Shown one piece after another: positions 8,933 to 19,700 of a stretch of DNA of 64,000 nt (position 1 is its first letter; every line of letters begins with the position of its first letter). The stretch is from JBPRGG01 sp051418075 (GTDB lineage Bacteria > Bacteroidota > Bacteroidia > Cytophagales > Cyclobacteriaceae). The stretch covers positions 76,248 through 140,247 of the forward strand of contig JBPRGG010000148.1 in NCBI GenBank assembly GCA_051418075.1, in the 5' to 3' direction. The notes beneath the pieces were generated by a model, which was not told where the DNA came from, searched no databases, and saw nothing but the letters and a program-made list of their open reading frames with translations. Position numbers and translations under genes: made by a program.

Positions 8933-9943
8933 ATGATGCGTTATATCTTGTTAATGGGTGGGTTAAGCTGCCTGTTATGTTTATGTGCCATGACATCTGA
9001 TCCACCTGCACGATCAGGCAGAGTGGTTTTTTATAATGTAGAAAATCTATTCGATCCTTTTGATGACAGCCTCAGTCTTGATCAGGAATTTACCCCGGAA
9101 GGCGATAAACACTGGACATATTACCGCTACCAAAATAAGCTTCGTAAGACCTTCAAGATCATTTCAGCACTTGGTGAGCTAGACCCTCCGGTGATTATAG
9201 GATTGTGTGAAGTGGAAAACAGCCGGGTGCTTAACGACCTGGTACAGAAAACCCCTTTGCAAAAATTTAATTACCGGGTCATTCATAAGGAATCTCCTGA
9301 TAGAAGAGGAATAGATGTGGCACTGCTATACCGTCCGGATAGCTTCAAACCTATCTATTATGAACCTGTTCCGGTAGTATTTCCCTGGGATAAACATAAG
9401 AAAACCCGTGATATCCTGCATGTGAAAGGTCAATTATGGGGTGATACCATCCATTTTTTTATAAATCACTGGCCTTCGCGATATGGGGGTCAAAAAGCCA
9501 GCCAGCCAGGTAGAATTCAGGCGGCCAAAACTTTAAAAACACGTACGGATTCTATCTACAGTATTAATTCCGAAGCTAAGATGATTATCATGGGAGACCT
9601 GAATGATAATCCGGACGATACCAGCATCCTGACTCTTTGTCCAAAAGAATCGGATCCTTACCTGATTAATCTTATGACGGGTCAATATGAAAAGGGTAAT
9701 GGTACCCTGGTATTCAACCAGGCTTTTGGGCAATGGCATTTGTTTGACCAATTAATTATTTCTGCCAGTCTGCTGAAAAACGAGCCAGGTTTAGCTTTGC
9801 AACCCAGTGAAGACCGTATTTTTAAACCTGCCTGGCTGCTTGATCCGGTAAAAGGAGTTCCACTGAGAACTTATCAGGGACCACTATACCTTGGTGGATT
9901 CAGCGATCATTTACCAGTTTACCTGGATTTGATCAGTCACTAA
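8933..9943 (+). CDS. Secreted endonuclease/exonuclease/phosphatase-family protein
   Basis: 336 residues. A hydrophobic N-terminus (about 1-20, C-L-L-C-L-C-A-M) suggests export, possibly as a lipoprotein. The EEP fold signatures follow: F-Y-N-V-E-N-L-F-D-P near residue 34, G-L-C-E-V-E-N-S (metal-binding Glu) near 85, N-H-W-P-S-R-Y-G-G (catalytic His region) near 178, I-M-G-D-L-N-D-N-P-D near 219 and the final S-D-H-L-P-V-Y near 328. All catalytic residues of the Mg-dependent hydrolase are present. Substrate (DNA, phospholipid or sugar phosphate) is not determined. It is divergent from the M1 peptidase gene. Confidence 0.85.
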   Translation: MMRYILLMGGLSCLLCLCAMTSDPPARSGRVVFYNVENLFDPFDDSLSLDQEFTPEGDKHWTYYRYQNKLRKTFKIISALGELDPPVIIGLCEVENSRVLNDLVQKTPLQKFNYRVIHKESPDRRGIDVALLYRPDSFKPIYYEPVPVVFPWDKHKKTRDILHVKGQLWGDTIHFFINHWPSRYGGQKASQPGRIQAAKTLKTRTDSIYSINSEAKMIIMGDLNDNPDDTSILTLCPKESDPYLINLMTGQYEKGNGTLVFNQAFGQWHLFDQLIISASLLKNEPGLALQPSEDRIFKPAWLLDPVKGVPLRTYQGPLYLGGFSDHLPVYLDLISH

Positions 9944-10319
9944 CAAAGTTGAATGATATTCTTTATTTTTTTATGCTGTACAGAGAGGATTAAAACGCTT
10001 TCGTAAAAAAGGTATTTGCTAATTTCGGTGCAGGCAGTAACAAATAAAATCATTCTATGTTTATGAATAGACGATAGATCATTTTTTATTCGTCTTACTC
10101 AATTTTCAGAGGCAAATTTTTTGTAAATGAATCACTTTTATAAGTTTTTTACAATTACCGGATATTCTTCAAATTTTGATAACCAGGTTTCCACTAAACC
10201 CATTGCCAAGGAAATAAATTCATCCTACAGTGATCATTTAAGTTTAACCAGGTTTAATCTTATAGATAAACAATCAATTTTTTTTACTTCAGAAACTTTT
10301 GAAGCCGATGATTTCTTTG
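9944..10319. other. Intergenic gap upstream of the oxidase operon
   Basis: AT-rich, presumably holding the promoter of the cytochrome operon. No consensus promoter, RNA gene or convincing reading frame was found. Confidence 0.4.
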
Positions 10320-10976
10320 ATGAATCGTACTAGGTCCATTGTGGTGGGGCTTATCGGATTTTTAATCTGCTTTCACCCCGCCCCGGCCCAAATTGACAGC
10401 CTGGCTTACCTGGCAGATTCTGTGATGGAAATCAAGGAGAACCGATTGCCTAAGACGGCTTATGCCATTAGTCATGGGCGGGAATTATTTCAAAGACATT
10501 GTAATGCCTGTCACATGATCAGCCATGAGCTGATCGGTCCCGCCCTGGCCAGTATATCCAATAAGCGACCATTACCCTGGCTGGTCAGGTTTATCCACAA
10601 TTCGCAGGAAGTAATTCGCCAGGGAGATGTTTATGCCGGAGGTCTGTTTGGCAGGTATAATGAAATAGTCATGCCTCCCTTTGAATTTCTATCGCAGAAT
10701 GATATTTATGACATACTATCTTATATCAATAAGGCATCCACTGCAGATTTTCCGGTGGCCGGAGCCAGTCCCAATAATGAAATTGGTCGTGGAGAAGAAC
10801 CTCCGCCGGTAGAAGCCCTCACCACAGGAGATAATCTTTCTCTGGAAGTTCGGGAAACATCTTTGCAAGTGGGAGGTACTAACCTGGTTTTTTTAGTTGC
10901 CATGGCCACCATAACGATCATATCACTGGTCATTTTTGCAATTATTAGTGTTAAAATGTTTAAAAATCTTAGCTAA
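10320..10976 (+). CDS. Membrane-anchored cytochrome c of an oxidase operon
   Basis: 219 residues from the ATG at 10320, which puts basic residues directly in front of the signal sequence; in-frame TTG 10299 and ATG 10308 are alternatives. A signal peptide ends at A-P-A-Q, followed by a class I cytochrome c domain with one heme site C-N-A-C-H at about residue 61 and a Met ligand candidate in I-V-M-P-P-F-E. A proline/glutamate linker leads to a C-terminal membrane helix (about 190-212). It is exported and tethered to the membrane, and likely feeds electrons to the CuA centre of the oxidase subunit II encoded 5 bases downstream. Confidence 0.88.
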   Translation: MNRTRSIVVGLIGFLICFHPAPAQIDSLAYLADSVMEIKENRLPKTAYAISHGRELFQRHCNACHMISHELIGPALASISNKRPLPWLVRFIHNSQEVIRQGDVYAGGLFGRYNEIVMPPFEFLSQNDIYDILSYINKASTADFPVAGASPNNEIGRGEEPPPVEALTTGDNLSLEVRETSLQVGGTNLVFLVAMATITIISLVIFAIISVKMFKNLS

Positions 10977-10981
10977 AGAAG

Positions 10982-12073
10982 ATGCAAATAGCTTTAATCG
11001 TACTAAGTGTGATCCTGGTTCTGATCATACTTTTTTTAATGTTTCGCCTGGTAAGGTTGGTTAAGGCTTCTTATAAAACCAAAGAGAAGACGGTGCCCCC
11101 CCGGGAAAGGGATTATAATCAGCTTAATGCCATATTCATGTTGGCTTTTCTGATCGTAGGAATGATGGTCCTGGCCTGGTACACATTTACAGCTTCTGAG
11201 CAGTTTCTGATTGTAACCGCTTCTGAGCATGGAAAGATCATTGATCAATTAATATTTATTACCCTGATCATAACCGGTGCAGTATTTTTGATTACCCAGG
11301 CATTATTGTTCTTCTTTGCCTATTATTATCGTTTCAAACCTCAGCGTCAGGCTTATTATTTTCCCATTAATTACAGGATGGAATTGATATGGACTGTTGT
11401 TCCAGCCATTACTTTTATAGCACTATTTATTTTAGGGCTAAATGCCACCACTAAAATCAGGGAAGCCCCTGATGACGAATCAGTGGTGCTGGAAATAGTA
11501 GGCCAGCAATTTAGCTGGATGGTTCGGTATCCCGGCAGTGATCACGAATTGGGCAATTTTGATTTCAGGCTGATTGATACTGAAAATAACCTGGGTCTGG
11601 ATTTTTCGGACCCGGCCAGCCTGGATGATTTTATGCCCAGGCAAATTGTAATTCCCAAGGGAAAGCAGGTAGAATTAAAGATACGTTCGCGGGATGTTAT
11701 TCACAGCGTATTTTTGCCTCACTTCAAAGTAAAAATGGATGCTGTGCCTGGGATGCCTACCCGATTCAAATTTACACCTACTATTTCTACCGAAGAGATG
11801 CGTATGGCAACGGGAAATCCGGAATTTGATTTTGAACTGGCCTGTACTGAATTATGTGGCAGAGGACATTTTGCTATGAAATATATTGTAAAAGTGGTGG
11901 AACCAGAGGAATTTGAACAGTGGTATGCCAGCCAAAAGCCATGGTTGGCCGGACATCCTGATTACATTTCAAAAGTACCGGACCAGATCAAGCCTTTGGC
12001 CCAGCGAATTATTGATGATTCTGAAAGGGAAGAAGAAGGCTTACAAGATTATAAAATCGGAGTCAGTAATTAA
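10982..12073 (+). CDS. coxB: Cytochrome c oxidase subunit II
   Basis: 363 residues. It carries a complete CuA site near residue 286 in the order C-T-E-L-C-G-R-G-H-F-A-M, with the first His ligand in S-V-F-L-P-H. These residues accept electrons from cytochrome c on the periplasmic side. Four hydrophobic segments are visible before the cupredoxin domain (about 3-23, 44-64, 85-110, 128-150), whereas canonical subunit II has two. The extra N-terminal pair is the main oddity. It is placed between cytochrome c and subunit I in one operon. Confidence 0.95.
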   Translation: MQIALIVLSVILVLIILFLMFRLVRLVKASYKTKEKTVPPRERDYNQLNAIFMLAFLIVGMMVLAWYTFTASEQFLIVTASEHGKIIDQLIFITLIITGAVFLITQALLFFFAYYYRFKPQRQAYYFPINYRMELIWTVVPAITFIALFILGLNATTKIREAPDDESVVLEIVGQQFSWMVRYPGSDHELGNFDFRLIDTENNLGLDFSDPASLDDFMPRQIVIPKGKQVELKIRSRDVIHSVFLPHFKVKMDAVPGMPTRFKFTPTISTEEMRMATGNPEFDFELACTELCGRGHFAMKYIVKVVEPEEFEQWYASQKPWLAGHPDYISKVPDQIKPLAQRIIDDSEREEEGLQDYKIGVSN

Positions 12074-12108
12074 TTGTATTTAATGTAGAACCTTATTATA
12101 AACTAAAA

Positions 12109-13932
12109 ATGTCAGCTCATCAGGAAAGCTTCATCAGCAAATATGTGTTCAGCACAGATCATAAGATGATCTCCAAGCAGTTTTTGTTTACAGGAATTTT
12201 CTGGGTAGTTATTGGCGGTTTTTTTTCCGTTATCATGCGTCTACAGCTGGGATTCCCAGGAATGGATCTGACCTGGCTCAAGCCATTATTTGGTAAGTGG
12301 ATCAATGATACTGGTCAGCTGGATCCGGAGTTTTACCTGGGTATGGTGACCATGCATGGTACCATCATGATATTTTTTGTTTTAACGGCTGGGTTAAGTG
12401 GCACTTTTGCCAATTTGCTGATCCCCCTTCAAATAGGTGCCAGAGATATGGCTTCCGGTTTGATAAATATGCTTTCCTACTGGTTCTTTTTTGTAGCCAG
12501 CCTGATATTATTAGCCTCCTTTTTTGTGCAGACCGGGCCCAATGCAGCCGGATGGACTTCTTATCCACCTTTAAGTGCAATGCCTCAGGCCAGTTTAGGT
12601 TCTCATACCGGCGTTAGTATGTGGATCATTGCTATGGCCTTTTTTGTGGCATCCATAGCTTTGGGGGGTATAAATTATATTTCAACAGTGATCAATATGC
12701 GTACCAGGGGGTTAAAATTTAATCGGCTGCCCCTCACTGTATGGTCATTGTTCTTTACTGCCATCCTGGGACTTTTGACTTTCCCAGTGCTGTTATCCGG
12801 CTTGTTGCTTTTGTTTTTCGACAGTAATTTTGGAACCAGTTTTTTTCTGTCCAATATTTATATTGGCGGTGAAGCCTTACCGCATCTGGGCGGCAGCCCT
12901 TTGCTGTACCAGCACCTTTTCTGGTTTTTAGCCCATCCTGAGGTATATATAGTGATTATGCCAGCGATGGGTATCATATCCGATGTAATTGCCATCAATG
13001 CCAGAAAACCTATTTTTGGATATAATTTGATGGTTCTCTCCTTGTTTGCCATTACCTTCCTTTCAGTGATTGTGTGGGCCCATCATATGTTTGTGTCCGG
13101 CATGAATCCATTGCTTGGCAGTGTGTTCAGCCTGACTTCATTCATCATCGCCGTTCCGTCTTCCATCAAAGTTTTTAATTGGCTAACTACCTTATGGCGG
13201 GGTAATATAAAATTTACCAGCGCCATGCTTTTCAGCCTGGGGTTTGTTTCTTTTTTCATTGCCGGAGGGCTGACCGGACTTTGGGTAGCTAATTCACCTA
13301 TTGATATACAAGTGCATGACACCTACTTCATTGTGGCCCATTTTCATTTAGTAATGGGATCTGCTGCTATATTTGGCTTTGCCACAGGGGTTTATCATTG
13401 GTTTCCTAAGATGTTTGGCCGTATGATGAATGAAAAATTGGGCTACCTGCATTTCTGGATCACATTTATCGGGATATACCTGATATTTTTTCCCATGCAT
13501 TATATTGGCATTGCTGGATTTCCCCGCCGATACTATTCATTTACTAATTTTGATGCCTTCAGTATGTTCACTGATTTAAATTCATTCATTTCAATAGCAG
13601 CCATAGCCACCTTTGCCGCCCAATTTATATTTCTTTATAATATATTCCACAGTATGTTCAGGGGCAAAAAGGCCAGCCAAAATCCCTGGAGGGCTACCAC
13701 ACTGGAGTGGACTACCCCTATTGTACCGGGACATGGAAACTGGCCGGGAGCAATTCCTACTGTATTTCGCTGGCCTTATGACTTTAGTAAACCAGGAGCC
13801 AAACAGGATTTTATCATGCAGCATGTACCTTTTTCTGAAACCCGGGATTCCAACTTCCCCGATGAAAATGACAAGATTCTTTCTGAGGAAGAGGAAATCA
13901 AATCAGCAGATATCAAACAAAAGGAAGAGTAA
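12109..13932 (+). CDS. coxA: Cytochrome c oxidase subunit I
   Basis: 607 residues, twelve-helix heme-copper oxidase core in the inner membrane that reduces O2 to water and pumps protons. Metal ligands are visible: a heme-a His in V-T-M-H-G-T (about 82), the CuB/D-channel motif A-H-P-E-V-Y (about 276; the His-Tyr pair and Glu mark an A-type enzyme), W-A-H-H-M-F (CuB, about 324) and H-F-H-L-V-M-G (heme ligands, about 411). The C-terminal tail is acidic. It starts 35 bases after coxB. No subunit III, heme O synthase or Sco-type assembly gene is nearby. Confidence 0.97.
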   Translation: MSAHQESFISKYVFSTDHKMISKQFLFTGIFWVVIGGFFSVIMRLQLGFPGMDLTWLKPLFGKWINDTGQLDPEFYLGMVTMHGTIMIFFVLTAGLSGTFANLLIPLQIGARDMASGLINMLSYWFFFVASLILLASFFVQTGPNAAGWTSYPPLSAMPQASLGSHTGVSMWIIAMAFFVASIALGGINYISTVINMRTRGLKFNRLPLTVWSLFFTAILGLLTFPVLLSGLLLLFFDSNFGTSFFLSNIYIGGEALPHLGGSPLLYQHLFWFLAHPEVYIVIMPAMGIISDVIAINARKPIFGYNLMVLSLFAITFLSVIVWAHHMFVSGMNPLLGSVFSLTSFIIAVPSSIKVFNWLTTLWRGNIKFTSAMLFSLGFVSFFIAGGLTGLWVANSPIDIQVHDTYFIVAHFHLVMGSAAIFGFATGVYHWFPKMFGRMMNEKLGYLHFWITFIGIYLIFFPMHYIGIAGFPRRYYSFTNFDAFSMFTDLNSFISIAAIATFAAQFIFLYNIFHSMFRGKKASQNPWRATTLEWTTPIVPGHGNWPGAIPTVFRWPYDFSKPGAKQDFIMQHVPFSETRDSNFPDENDKILSEEEEIKSADIKQKEE

Positions 13933-13969
13933 ATGTGTAGTTTATATAGGAAATAATCAGAATTAAAAC

Positions 13970-14188
13970 ATGGACAATGACATATTATATTTTATTTCAG
14001 GATTTTTATCCGGAGCGATTCCCGTCAGTATAATCTTTTATGTATTGATCAGAATCCGAAAGAAAAAGGAGACCCAATCTGAGCGTCAGGGGAGAATGTC
14101 GCGAAAAAAGAACCTGAAGGAGCAATTGAAATCTACTCATGAAACCAGGGTGGAAGAAAAAGAAGGGATAAGCAAAACCAATAATTAA
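13970..14188 (+). CDS. Small single-span membrane protein of the oxidase operon
   Basis: 72 residues with one N-terminal membrane helix (about 6-27) followed by a highly charged Lys/Arg/Glu tail. It lies 37 bases after coxA on the same strand, in a position often used for small oxidase accessory or subunit IV-like proteins. No known family is recognised. The role in the oxidase complex is inferred from position only. Confidence 0.6.
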   Translation: MDNDILYFISGFLSGAIPVSIIFYVLIRIRKKKETQSERQGRMSRKKNLKEQLKSTHETRVEEKEGISKTNN

Positions 14189-14231
14189 TCTCAAAGTGAA
14201 AATAATTTTTTCATAGTAAAATTATCACACC

Positions 14232-14435
14232 ATGAAGTTGACGGGCATAGTTTTAACTGTAATTGGAGCAATAATTTTTGCCTTTATGATCTATGGGTAT
14301 ATTTTCCCTGACACAGTGCCGAGGGGAGATCGTTTTGCCTGGACCTATAACTGGGCTCCCATCCTGGGTATTTTCATATTGTCTTCAGGATTAGCTCTTT
14401 GGGCCATTTCCAGGAAACGTACTAAAGTCAAATAA
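14232..14435 (+). CDS. Small two-span membrane protein
   Basis: 67 residues with two membrane helices (about 3-23 and 40-60) joined by a short loop containing P-R-G-D-R-F-A-W-T, and a basic C-terminus. It is the last gene in the run that begins with cytochrome c. Function unknown; it could stabilise the oxidase, as small hydrophobic subunits do. Confidence 0.6.
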   Translation: MKLTGIVLTVIGAIIFAFMIYGYIFPDTVPRGDRFAWTYNWAPILGIFILSSGLALWAISRKRTKVK

Positions 14436-14485
14436 ATAATAACATCATCAACATAAGTTCCTGGAATTTGATCAGGTAATTGTTA

Positions 14486-15565
14486 TCATTCTTTTTCCAG
14501 CACATCAGAGAGGTCATAATCGCTCAAAATATGCATCACCATTTTTTCATCGATGGATAAATATCCGGAATCAGAATTAGATCGAAATTCATCTATTTTG
14601 GGGAAAAGGGTTTTTGTTTCATAGGCATGAAATATGCCGGGATGTATGTAGTATTTTTTGGATATACTCCGTGAATTGCCCAAACGTTTGGCTACCATAT
14701 CGATAGCCTTTATTTGCTTTTTATTTTTTTCCTTTTGCGTGTGGAAGTCTCCTAACTCCCTCAATGCTTCAAAGGCATAAACCGTACCCGACCAGGTACG
14801 GAAATCTTTTGAAGTGAATTCATGTCCGGAAACATCATAAATATATTGATTCACCATACCGGAATCAATTTTATGCTTTTTGCCCAGTTCATCATAAAAC
14901 TGGAACAGTTCATAACCCGGAATTTCTTTGCACCTTTTAACCTGTTTGGCCAGCTTTTTACTTTTTATTGAAACATTTTGATAAACGCCCTTTTTCCCTC
15001 TGAACTGGAGGTAAATTTGTTTTCCTTTTACCTGTACATGCTTATTTCTGAGTGTGGTGAGTCCAAATGAGCCATACAGCTTTTTATACACTTCATTTCC
15101 TATTCTAATGGCCGAATGTTCCATCAGGCTGACCACTACAGCTAACACCTTTCGGGCATCGAATTTGCTCCGATTCAGGTCTTTTTCTACTTGTTTTCTT
15201 ATAGGAACTAAAGATTTGGCAAATGACAGCAATCGGTAATATTTGGTTTCATTCCTGATTTTAACCCAATGGAGGTGATATTTATACTGTTTTCTTTTTT
15301 TCTTATCATATCCGGTTGCCTGTAAATGACCTTCAGGTAAAGGGCAAATCCATACATCCTGCCAGGCCGGAGGGATTACCAGCTTTTTGTAGCGTTCAAC
15401 CTGACGAGGTTCAATTTTATGTCCTTGCTCATCATAGTAAATAAAGCCTTTCCCCCATTTTTTACGGGTTATACCAGGCATCTTATCAGTTACATAAACC
15501 AGTCCGGCAAAGCGGGCAACTTCCTGAGGATCCTCTAAAATTTCCTGCAGTTCTTTTTCATTCAT
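14486..15565 (-). CDS. DNA topoisomerase IB (poxvirus/bacterial type)
   Basis: 359 residues, the usual size of bacterial topoisomerase IB, which relaxes supercoils through a 3'-phosphotyrosyl intermediate. The N-terminal domain carries P-P-A-W-Q-D-V-W-I-C-P. The catalytic domain shows I-R-I-G-N-E-V-Y, the F-T-S-K-D-F-R-T-W-S-G-T segment with its Arg-rich pocket, and the tyrosine region S-K-K-Y-Y-I-H-P near residue 310. It is cytosolic. It faces the oxidase operon convergently. Confidence 0.93.
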   Translation of the reverse strand: MNEKELQEILEDPQEVARFAGLVYVTDKMPGITRKKWGKGFIYYDEQGHKIEPRQVERYKKLVIPPAWQDVWICPLPEGHLQATGYDKKKRKQYKYHLHWVKIRNETKYYRLLSFAKSLVPIRKQVEKDLNRSKFDARKVLAVVVSLMEHSAIRIGNEVYKKLYGSFGLTTLRNKHVQVKGKQIYLQFRGKKGVYQNVSIKSKKLAKQVKRCKEIPGYELFQFYDELGKKHKIDSGMVNQYIYDVSGHEFTSKDFRTWSGTVYAFEALRELGDFHTQKEKNKKQIKAIDMVAKRLGNSRSISKKYYIHPGIFHAYETKTLFPKIDEFRSNSDSGYLSIDEKMVMHILSDYDLSDVLEKE

Positions 15566-15597
15566 CCAGTTTAAAAAATGAGGATTTAGTTAAAAAA

Positions 15598-15642
15598 TTA
15601 AGAGGCTGTCCAATCATTTAATCAGGACAGCTTCTTCTCATT
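15598..15642 (-). terminator. Terminator of the YtxH gene
   Basis: A 12-bp stem (AAGAGGCTGTCC / GGACAGCTTCTT) is followed, read on the minus strand, by a T-rich run. It separates ytxH from topoisomerase IB. Confidence 0.7.
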
Positions 15643-15658
15643 AGGCTAAAGACTCCGA

Positions 15659-15922
15659 TCAGTTATGAACTGCTTTGGAAACTTTTTCTTCAGCCAGTTT
15701 CTTGTAATCCTGCAGGGAATCAGATACCTCTTTTAAGGCAGCTTGCCCCTTCACAGACACTTCTTCCAGGTTGGCTTTAATATCCTGGTTGAGTTTTTTA
15801 GCATTCTTCATTAATTTTTTCCGTGACTTATCTCCTGATTCAGGTGCCATAAGTAAACCTACAATAGAGCCTGCTGCTGCACCTGTTAGAAGTGCTAAAA
15901 TTACTTTTGATGTGTTTTTCAT
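15659..15922 (-). CDS. YtxH-domain stress-associated small protein
   Basis: 87 residues. The N-terminal hydrophobic, Gly-rich segment G-A-A-A-G-S-I-V-G-L-L-M-A-P-E-S-G is the YtxH signature and is followed by a long amphipathic Lys/Glu helix likely to form a coiled coil. Such proteins are usually linked to general stress in bacteria. It has its own terminator, so it is a single-gene unit. Confidence 0.85.
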   Translation of the reverse strand: MKNTSKVILALLTGAAAGSIVGLLMAPESGDKSRKKLMKNAKKLNQDIKANLEEVSVKGQAALKEVSDSLQDYKKLAEEKVSKAVHN

Positions 15923-16285
15923 TTTTGTAAAAAGGTTTTGGTTTAGCTAATTATAATGAAGATATAATAAATAACGTACAAACAGTACTACTTTGTTTCG
16001 AAAAAAATCAAATTAATACATCTAAATAGATATTATAGCGTTTATCAATTAGGATATTGTATCGATAGATTTAATTTGGCAATATTTTTCATGCTTAAAT
16101 AATACGTTTACCTATTGGAAGTTAAAATAATGTTAATTATATAAAAAAGTTTTGTCTTTGTTGTGTTTTTGATATTATTTGTAAATTAGCTGGCAGCTAA
16201 AAAATCAGTATATTTACTGCTATTAAAATGTTTTTTAAAAGCTTAGTTAAATTGCGGAAGTATATTTATTATTAAAAAAATTTTT
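15923..16285. other. Divergent intergenic gap, no gene
   Basis: Very AT-rich DNA between ytxH and the metal-efflux operon. It must hold two divergent promoters, but no consensus box, hairpin or reading frame stands out. Confidence 0.4.
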
Positions 16286-16666
16286 TTGAAATCAACAATC
16301 GCCATATTAATATCCCTTTATTTGATCATAACCACAATGCTACCGGTTAATTTGGTCAATGATTTGCCAAAAATGCAATTTTTGATCTCTCATTTTAAAA
16401 ATCATCAGCTGGTGCCGGAACAAAAAGTTAATTTTTTTCAGTTCCTGATCATGCATTATAATCCCTTTTCCAAACATACTGCAGAGGGTCCGCATTCTGA
16501 CTTGCCATTTTATCATTCAATTATAGGTGGTGCCGTGTTCATTCTCACTGAAATGATGCTTCAGGCTACCGTTTCCAAAGTATTTATGCAGGTTCATAGA
16601 TCCAAACTTCGACAATTACATGCTATTCAATTGGTGAAAACTGCCTTTAAACCTCCTAAATTTTAA
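16286..16666 (+). CDS. Hypothetical exported protein preceding the metal-efflux genes
   Basis: 126 residues from a TTG start. The TTG gives a good signal peptide (Lys at position 2, then a hydrophobic run to about residue 20), whereas the first ATG would remove it. A second hydrophobic segment (S-I-I-G-G-A-V-F-I-L-T-E-M-M-L) lies near residue 80, and the sequence has several His and basic residues. Small exported proteins are often found before CusA homologues in Bacteroidota, which suggests a link to metal handling, but no motif confirms it. Confidence 0.5.
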   Translation: MKSTIAILISLYLIITTMLPVNLVNDLPKMQFLISHFKNHQLVPEQKVNFFQFLIMHYNPFSKHTAEGPHSDLPFYHSIIGGAVFILTEMMLQATVSKVFMQVHRSKLRQLHAIQLVKTAFKPPKF

Positions 16667-16762
16667 ATACCACCTTCTTCTATTCCTGAACGGACCTAAA
16701 AGTTAGTCCAGCACAGGAACTTATTTAATTTTATTCTTCCTATTTCTCTAGTTTTCTCATTT

Positions 16763-19700
16763 ATGATTAACTCACTAATTTCTTTTAGCATAAAGAACAA
16801 GCTGATCATTTTTCTTGCAACCTTCACCATGGTAGCATTTGGTATCTATTCCACTACCCAGATCCCTATCGGTGCGGTTCCGGATATTACAAATAACCAG
16901 GTACAGGTAATTACTACCTCCAGAAACTTGTCTACTCTGGACGTAGAACAATTCATTACTTATCCAGTCGAGCTGGAAATGGCTAATTTGCCCGGAGTAA
17001 AGGAAATAAGATCGGTATCGAAGTTTGGACTATCGGTGGTTACCATAGTATTTGAAGATGATTTAGGCACTTATCTTCCCCGCCAGTTGATCGCAGAAAA
17101 AATCAAGTCGGCCCAGGAAAAAATACCCCAGGGTTTTGGAACTCCGGAAATGGGTCCTATAACTACCGGATTGGGGGAGATTTATCAATATACGGTAGAA
17201 ACCAGGCAGGGATATGAAGAGCAATATTCTATTCAGGAGATCCGCACCATCCAGGATTGGATGATCAAAAGGCAGCTGTCGGGAATTCCAGGAGTAGTAG
17301 AGATCAATACCTGGGGAGGCTACCTTAAACAATATGAAGTATCAGTTAATCCGGAAAGGCTGAAGTCTTATCAGATAACCTTGGGTGAAGTGTACCAGGC
17401 ACTGGCTTCAAACAATGATAATACCGGGGGCAGCTATATTGAAAAATCTGCTGAAAGTTATTTTGTACGGGGTGAAGGTATGGTCACATCTTTGGATGAC
17501 ATCAGGAAGATCGTGGTGAAAACCCGAAATGGACTACCTGTTTTAGTAGAAGATATCGGTGAAGTAAAATATGGAGATGCAGTCAGGTTTGGAGCTATTA
17601 CCGGTAATGGTACCGGGGAAAAGGTGATGGGGCAGATCATGATGCTAAAAGGAGCAAATTCAGCCAAAGTGATTGAAGCAGTAAAAGCACGAATGGCTGA
17701 AGTAGAAGCCACATTGCCAGAAGGATTATTTATAAATGATTTTCTGGAACGGACAGAATTGATTCATAAAACCACCAGCACCATTACTGAAAACCTGGTG
17801 TTGGGAGCCCTGATAGTGATTTTTGTTCTTGTTATTCTGATGGGAAACCTGCGTTCCGGTTTGATAGTGGCTTCGGTGATCCCTTTATCCCTGCTTTTTG
17901 GCCTTTCTCTGATGTACGTTTTTGGAGTAGATGTAAACCTGATGAGCCTGGGTGCCATTGACTTTGGTATATTGGTAGATGGTGCCGTAATTATTGTAGA
18001 ATTTATCGTGTTCCAGGTCACGAAGAAGCAGGCAGAACTTAAATTATTAAAAGGTCAGGACTTACAGCAGGAAAAAGATAATATTGCCATAGATTCTTCC
18101 TCCCGCATGATGAGGTCAGCTATATTTGGTCAAATCATTATCCTGATCGTTTTTATTCCAATTCTTTCTTTGACCAATGTAGAAGGCAAGATGTTCCGGC
18201 CTATGGCTCTGTCATTTATTTTTATTTTAATAGGTGCCATGATCCTTTGTTTAACCTATGTTCCTGCCATTTCTGCCATGTTCATTAAACCACCTAAGAA
18301 AGGCAAAGTTACCCTGGCTGACCGGATCATGAATTTCTTGCATAAATTTTATGATCCCACTATCCGGTATGCTCTGAGTCACCGGAAACTGGTGATCTTT
18401 ACTTCCATATTGCTGTTGGGAGCTACGGTTTTTACCTTTATCAGGATGGGAGGAGAATTTATACCCACCCTGGATGAAGGGGATTATGTAATACAGCCTG
18501 TCTTAAAACCGGGAACATCACTATCCGAAACGATCAGGATCAACACCAGCATCGAAAACATATTGCTGGAAAATTTTCCTGAGGTGGAGCAGGTGGTTAC
18601 CCGAATTGGAGCTGCTGAAGTACCCACAGACCCGATGTCCATGGAGATGTCTGATATAATAGTTATTTTAAAAGATAAGGATGAATGGGTTTCAGCTGAC
18701 TCCAAAGAGCTTTTGGCCGATGAGATGAAGGAAAAACTGTCTGTGATCCCAGGCATCGGGTATGAGTTTACCCAGCCTATTGAAATGCGGTTCAATGAGC
18801 TGATCACCGGAGTTAGGGCAGATGTGGCAGTGAAAATATATGGAGAAGACCTGGACCTGCTTTATGAAAAAGGAAATGAAATAAAGAACCTGATCAATCG
18901 GGTGGAGGGAGCTTCAGATGTCAATGTAGAACAAATTGTAGGTTTGCCCCAGGTTTCCGTGGTTTATAATCGACAGAAACTGGCCAAATATGGATTGAAA
19001 ATTAATGATTTGAATGACATGATCCGAATGTCATTTGCCGGAAAAACAGCCGGGTCTGTATTTGAAGGTGAGAAGCGATTTGATATGGTCGTAAGACTAA
19101 ACGAACATTACCGGAACAACCTGGAAACAATTTCTGATTTATACCTGGACTTACCGGGCGGTGGTCAAATCCCTCTAAGGGAAGTGGCTGATATAACTTT
19201 TAAGACAGGACCTGCTCAAATTTCCCGGGACAATACCCGTCGCCGGATCGTAGTTTCAATCAATGTTAGAAATCGCGATGTGGAATCCCTGGTTCAGGAA
19301 ATCCAGGATATTGTCAATAAAAATATCTCTTTACCAGATGGATACTATGTTACTTACGGTGGACAATTTGAGAACCTGCAACATGCCAAAAAAAGATTGA
19401 TGGTGGCTGTGCCGGTGGCTTTACTTTTGATTTTTGTGCTTCTGCATTTTACTTTTAATTCTATCAAACAGGCGGCTTTGGTATATTCTGCTATCCCTCT
19501 GGCTGCCATAGGAGGGGTGTTTTTTCTTTGGATCAGGGGAATGCCTTTTAGTATATCAGCCGGAGTAGGATTTATTGCCTTGTTTGGTATAGCCGTATTG
19601 AATGGCATTATTTTAATCAGCTTTTTTAATGAACTAAAGTATGAGGAAGGGATAAAGGATATCCGTCAAAGGGTACTCACCGGCACTAAAATGCGGTTGC

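Noticed and set aside
10127..10333. 68-codon ORF before the cytochrome gene
   Set aside because: It overlaps the start of cytochrome c in another frame and has no coding support.
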